A stretch of DNA of 64,000 nt from Elmis aenea. Taxonomy: Eukaryota > Arthropoda > Insecta > Coleoptera > Elmidae. Positions 59,201 to 64,000 of the stretch are shown here, piece by piece; position 1 is the first letter of the stretch, and every line of letters begins with the position of its first letter. Under the pieces are notes generated by a model that saw nothing but the letters and a program-made list of their open reading frames with translations, was not told the origin of the DNA and did not search any database. The stretch spans positions 2,046,001 to 2,110,000 of the forward strand of contig OX393578.1 of NCBI GenBank assembly GCA_947652605.1, in the 5' to 3' direction. The translations under genes and the position numbers were made by a program.

Positions 59201-61702
59201 CAAACACTGCATATTTTTTCAAAAGTATGTTTACTCAACTGGTAGAAGTTTTTGTGCAATCTAAAAAACTCGAAATAAAGTCTTTCTATTACACACTTAT
59301 ATTTCGATCATATTTCTATGCCATTGCATGTTAATATTAATATAATAATATATAAAGTTTGTTGGGTCATTTTAAAAACAAAAGATTATGGAGGTATTAA
59401 TAAACTTTAACACACACTGTATAAGCAAAAACTGCTTTATGCTAAAAAATTCTGTACAAAAATATCCTGCCTTTTTTAAACGTTAGTGCAGATTTTTCAT
59501 GATATAGCTAATAATTTACTGCAGGACAACTATTAAATGGCATTTTGGCAGTCAATGTACTAGCCAAGTTATAAAAACAGTACTTTGTCGAAAATTTATG
59601 CTTAATATCATACAAACTTAGAAGAAATACGTATTAAAAAATTGCTTTATTCAATATTGTACACACATTTTACATGACATAGTTTATTACATGGAATAAA
59701 CTCTAAATATATTTACTTATGCTACTTATTTTAGTAATAATATAATTAAATTATCCTCTTAAAAAAAGTTCCAAACTTATTTACAATAATATACAAAAAA
59801 GCTGTCGAATTTTGAATTAATGTGTTGAGTTAATTGGACTCAAGTTTTTAATTATTCTTCTTATTATTAACCTGTAATTATATCGAAATGTCGAACATTG
59901 CTTGTTTTTGATCCTCTGACTTTTAACTTTCAAGTTTATAAAGCGTTTTGTATTATTTGTATCCTGCTGTTCCGTTAATAGCATATTATAAAGATGATTT
60001 TAATTGGACATTATGTAACATATTCGGAAAGAACAAGGATGTACAAGAAATGCGCCGTACAAGGTCCATATTTAATTGAGGAAAAAACAAAAATTGAAGC
60101 GAAATAGTCTAGAGAATTGGTTGTGTTAAAATCAGCTTAACTTCTGAATTTGTGTTAAGGCTACAGTATTTGCTGTTTCAATTCACGAATATTGTGTGTT
60201 TGTCGTGATGGTACAGAGATTGTTGCAGACCTTCTAGGTATTTGTCCTAATCAAACTTTCTAAAAATCTGCTCGCAAAACCTTATCCCAAACAGATAATC
60301 TTTTATTTGAATGTAATAAGTATTAAATGAATCAAATAAGGAAGTGTACTCCATGGGTTTTTAGTTGATTGTATCTAGTACCTACCTATTAATTTTTTTC
60401 TGGTGGTCCCATCTTAGGCATACAACGGCTTACAAAGAACTAAAAAAATCGATCAACATGAGTGCTGAACAAAAAGTAATGGACATAAATGAAAGTTGTG
60501 AAACTTACTACATTTATCATTAATTTTGTTTGAATTGTGGTTTTTGCATTAATTTTTAATTGTTTACTAGTGTTTTTGCATTTTAACAAAAGGGTGCGTT
60601 AAAATTTGATACACAGGAAACTTTTAAGACGAATTATTTGATTCTTTGTGCACTATATGCATTTCAGTGTCTGTAACAATGAAATACTACCGCTATAGCC
60701 ATTTGGCAACATAACTAATTACTGCAAAAATAGTTTAAGCCACCGAGTCAGAGTCAGAGGTTGTTAAATTATTACTCCAGTGCAATTTTTCATGCAAAAT
60801 TGCACTTGGTTTTAAAAAAAAGTAATATTAGTTCGTTTATAGGAGATTATTCAATAAAATATTTTGTTAAAACACTTAATTAGTAACAATATTTTCATAT
60901 ATCACAACAGAGAATAAAAAGTAGAAGCAGGCATAATTGTAAAAATATCTTTTGCGGTTTAACTTACCGGAAGTGCATTTTTTTTGTGGATTTACTATAA
61001 ATTTAATACAGAAATTAATATTTTCAGTCGTTTGCTTAAGATCACAGCGTATTTTTCGGGTCGCCCATTCGGCAAATAAGAACGTTTATAATAGAATTGT
61101 TCTGAAAAATTTATATGACGCACGAAGATAAACAATATGATATAAAAAAAACGTGTTTAATTTTGCCTTTACAAAGTTTTGATTGCTTTTTCGGTTTTCG
61201 CTATTGATAGCCTAAAATTTTGCTAAAGTATTAAGATGTTTTTTAAGAGCCCTACTTCTTGAATTAAAAAGAACTCGATAAATATTAAAAATTAGTTATT
61301 TATAAACAATTTTATGAAAAACATTTGCTCTTGCAAAGTTTTCGTTTGTTTAAAACAGTTAGCTCTCGAAATACTCGAATTTCTTAAAGAAATTTGAACG
61401 GTTTTTGACTGTTTTATATTCTTGAATTTAACAAACCAACATTTTTGGAAATTTGTTTAGTAGTTTTTGAGACACACTCAAAATGGTGTATGCAACTATT
61501 TTGTGGTTATAAAAATTCAAGTTTTTAAGGGGTAACGATTCTGTAAAACAATGAAGCATAGTTACGACGTTTCTGCTTTGCTACATATGTACATGCTTGC
61601 TATTACGATAGGCAAACGAAAAATTTATGGGCAAAAAAATCCGTTTTTTTTAATTACCTAGTTGTACAGGTGAAATCTACGTTTTAGAAGTTTAACACGT
61701 TC
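59201..61702. other. Intergenic sequence
   Basis: No supportable gene or complete repeat. An ATTAAA on the minus strand (61,654-61,649), about 50 nt past the stop of the third CSP gene, is its likely polyadenylation signal. Confidence 0.45.
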
Positions 61703-62541
61703 TTAAATTCCTACAAAGCTTTTGACACCGTTGACGACCATTCCTGCAAGTGAAGTGCCAACTTGTAACGCCTTGTTACCGGCTTCAAACACATTTCTGC
61801 CGATATTCGAAATGGAGCCCAAAATTTCGGTGCCCAAGCGATCGATAACCTTAAGTGGTCTTATGTTTCCGTTCAAGGAAATACCGACATCTTTTTGAAT
61901 GAAGAATGTATCGATTGGCAGTTCCATTACAGGAGGGTACGCCGGCTGGTTCAACACAACCACACGCTCGGTGGTTGTTGACGGAATTCTTGTGGAAGTC
62001 GCAACGTACTCAGGAGTCGTTGAAGCGACCCTGTTAACAGTTGCGCTTTGTACATAAGGATCGATTGAAACAGCAATCGGTTTAGAAGTAGAAGCAAAAG
62101 CACTTGATGAAGCAACAGTAGTAGATGTAGTACTTGGAGGTTGGTTCGCAAGGGTGGTGCTTCTTCGGCTTGTGGCGGTGGTTGTGATGCTGGGGATGTA
62201 TCTGGAAGCACCAGTAGTAGTTGGATAAACACGCATGATAACCGAAGGATATACTTTAGTTGTAGGCTTCGGCTTTTGCACTGGAGGAACTATATCGTTC
62301 TCTTGATCTTCGAACCTATCAATAATCGGATATCTATCCGGTTCTGGCGGCTGGTTCTTGCGTTTTCCGTAGGTCTCCTCGAATCTCCTCACGTATTTCT
62401 CTGTCGGGTCCCAGGTCTCTTTCAGTTCCTCCCAAATTTCTGGGTACTCGTTACGTAAGCGCCGGAAAACTGTCAGGATTATGGCTTTCTGTTTGTCCGT
62501 GCATCTTAGGCAGTTCGTTTGTAGGGCTTCCGGTAACACGC
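61703..62541 (-). CDS. Chemosensory protein with long C-terminal extension, last exon (gene incomplete)
   Basis: After an acceptor TTATTGCAG|GC, with two bases completing a split codon at the conserved CSP intron phase, the exon encodes VLPEALQTNCLRCTDKQKA, i.e. the second half of a CSP including Cys3-x2-Cys4. It continues through LRNEYPEIWEELKETWDP. Instead of ending there, the protein runs on about 200 residues: a Pro-rich stretch, a Ser/Thr/Pro/Ala-rich low-complexity region likely to be O-glycosylated and disordered, and a C-terminal hydrophobic/Gly part (KALQVGTSLAGMVVNGVKSF). Long-tailed CSPs are known in some insects. Exon 1, with the signal peptide and first two Cys, was not found up to 64,000 and is probably beyond the window. 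Its function beyond ligand carrying is unknown. Confidence 0.88.
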
Positions 62542-64000
62542 CTGCAATAAAATTATGGATTAATTATACATGTGCAAACAAGTGCCGAACGAGTTCGGTT
62601 TAAAATTTCTCACGATTTAAATTCATCTGTTTAGAATGTGAAAGTGTCGCTGGCGACGTTTGGGAATTCGGTATAAAATTTGCGTAAATATTAGTATTAC
62701 GTAATTGTTTGTATTTTCATACTGTCAAAGTAATTTATAATTTTCTCTCAGAACGTAAAGATTATACAGGAGGTGTGTCAATACTTTTCCTATCAACATT
62801 TTTCATGCTTCACATTTCCGGTAACAAACTAGATTAGTTAATTCGCAGCTCAACAACGTTAAATATTTGAGCTATTTAAATAAGTTATTTTAAATCTAAA
62901 TATACAGTTTTGTGAATATTAATACGTAATTACCAGACGTACATCAATTAGCACTGATATAAGAAGCAAAGATAAGTCCCATGGTGTTTTACAATATTTG
63001 TTTTTTGCACTGAACTGTATTCTTTGTGTATTTCCGGTTGTGGAGGAAAAAAACGTTTTCGTACGATAATTTGATTTTTAATTATGGAAAAATTCCAATA
63101 AAAACCAACGAGATACTATAAATAACGTAAACTTAAAAACTTTAGTTCCTAAATTTTTGTGTAAATTTATTTGACAAACTAATTAACTTTTACTTTTAAA
63201 AACAGCATTTTGTAACTCGGCTTGTAACAGTTTTGGTTATCTAAAGTTTCTTTGCGACAAAATCCATTGTATTCTGTATCTTCAGTTTTGAAATGCCACT
63301 CTTGATGTTATGAAAGTAATTATCAGCGCGTAAAATTTGTACCGTAATTGAATTCTATGCTCGTGCTACACAGAAAACCGTAAATTGACTTAATAAAATG
63401 TTTAACAATATTGCAGAAGATAATAAGAAATATCATCTTTTCCGGGGTATGTGAAGTCTCAACCTTGTATAAGATAAATAGTTCTAAGAAAATAAGCGAA
63501 TTAAACTAAAATTATTCGATTTCAAGTACTTTAAATTCAAGTTTTCATTAACAGAAACGTATGATTAAAGAAAAGCTGACCAATTTTGGATTATATTTAA
63601 TATAAAAACATACAAGTTTAGTTAACAAAATCACATGCCTTAATTATTAGAAGATTTGCTTCTATATTGTCTCTTCTTTAGGAGGTACATTAATATTTTT
63701 CATTATTCAAAGAAGAAAATAATTTACTGACGAAGATAGGTGAGTCTCGAAATTGGTAAAGATTTTCTTTTTCTAAGAAATAAGGTCAATATTTTTTTAA
63801 TTTTTTTTTTTTTGTTCAAATTGTTTATCAAAAAAAGGTGTCATTTTGTTTTAATTTTACTTTGATGAACAATTAAATGGAGCTGCAATTTAAATCAATC
63901 TTTTCATTTGTTAAAATTGTTTAAAATACTACAAAAAACTTTTTTAATTTTAAGGAACAATTGCATTTTTTGTACCACTACCTCTCAAGCCAATTCTGCT
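62542..64000 (-). other. Presumed intron of the long CSP gene
   Basis: No CSP-like first exon (signal peptide plus C-x6-C) is visible on the minus strand here, so I take this as intron. It contains another copy of the short motif at 63,719-63,770 (AATTTACTGACGAAG...GTCTCGAAATTGGTAAAGAT). Confidence 0.5.

Noticed and set aside
61951..62458. Overlapping frames on both strands in the third CSP exon
   Set aside because: They are shadows of the real frame caused by its low-complexity Ser/Thr/Pro coding sequence.

Overview
The window is an AT-rich insect chromosome segment, most likely from a beetle. The evidence is small GT-AG introns, three insect chemosensory protein (CSP) genes, an insect-type ERMP1 gene, a ninjurin gene, and many non-LTR retrotransposon, mariner and hAT relics. 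The species cannot be named from this sequence.

Layout. Positions 1-27,000 hold no gene I can support. They contain decayed LINE reverse transcriptases (1.65-2.3 kb and 6.1-6.8 kb), two mariner transposase relics (11.75-12.1 and 17.9-18.3 kb), a hAT-type MITE with a perfect 8-bp target duplication (8,521-8,776), a near-perfect 192-bp palindrome (2,949-3,140) and a diverged repeat of about 170 bp. Positions 27,148-35,939 (minus strand) are a complete 11-exon gene for ERMP1, a membrane M28 metallopeptidase of about 888 residues. Its introns carry a truncated LINE, a 51-bp minisatellite and a MITE. Positions 36,597-41,233 (minus) are a ninjurin gene: two shared coding exons followed by four tandem, phase-compatible alternative terminal exons. 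A possible alternative first exon lies at 45,481-45,519. Five same-orientation copies of a noncoding repeat of about 600 bp surround it (41.6-47.3 kb), followed by a 196-bp satellite (48.6-49.6 kb).

Positions 50.3-64 kb are a CSP cluster: one plus-strand gene (50,376-52,176), one minus-strand gene (53,115-55,314), and the last exon of a third minus-strand gene with a long Ser/Thr/Pro-rich C-terminal extension (61,703-62,541, first exon not found in the window). A tRNA-Ile(AAU) gene lies between the first two. Inverted LINE fragments sit at 57 and 59 kb.

I see no operon-like cooperation. ERMP1 acts in the endoplasmic reticulum, ninjurin at the plasma membrane, and CSPs are secreted small-ligand carriers. 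The most interesting item is the ninjurin gene: the amphipathic helices are fixed, and four interchangeable exons supply the end of the first membrane helix, the loop, the second membrane helix and the tail.
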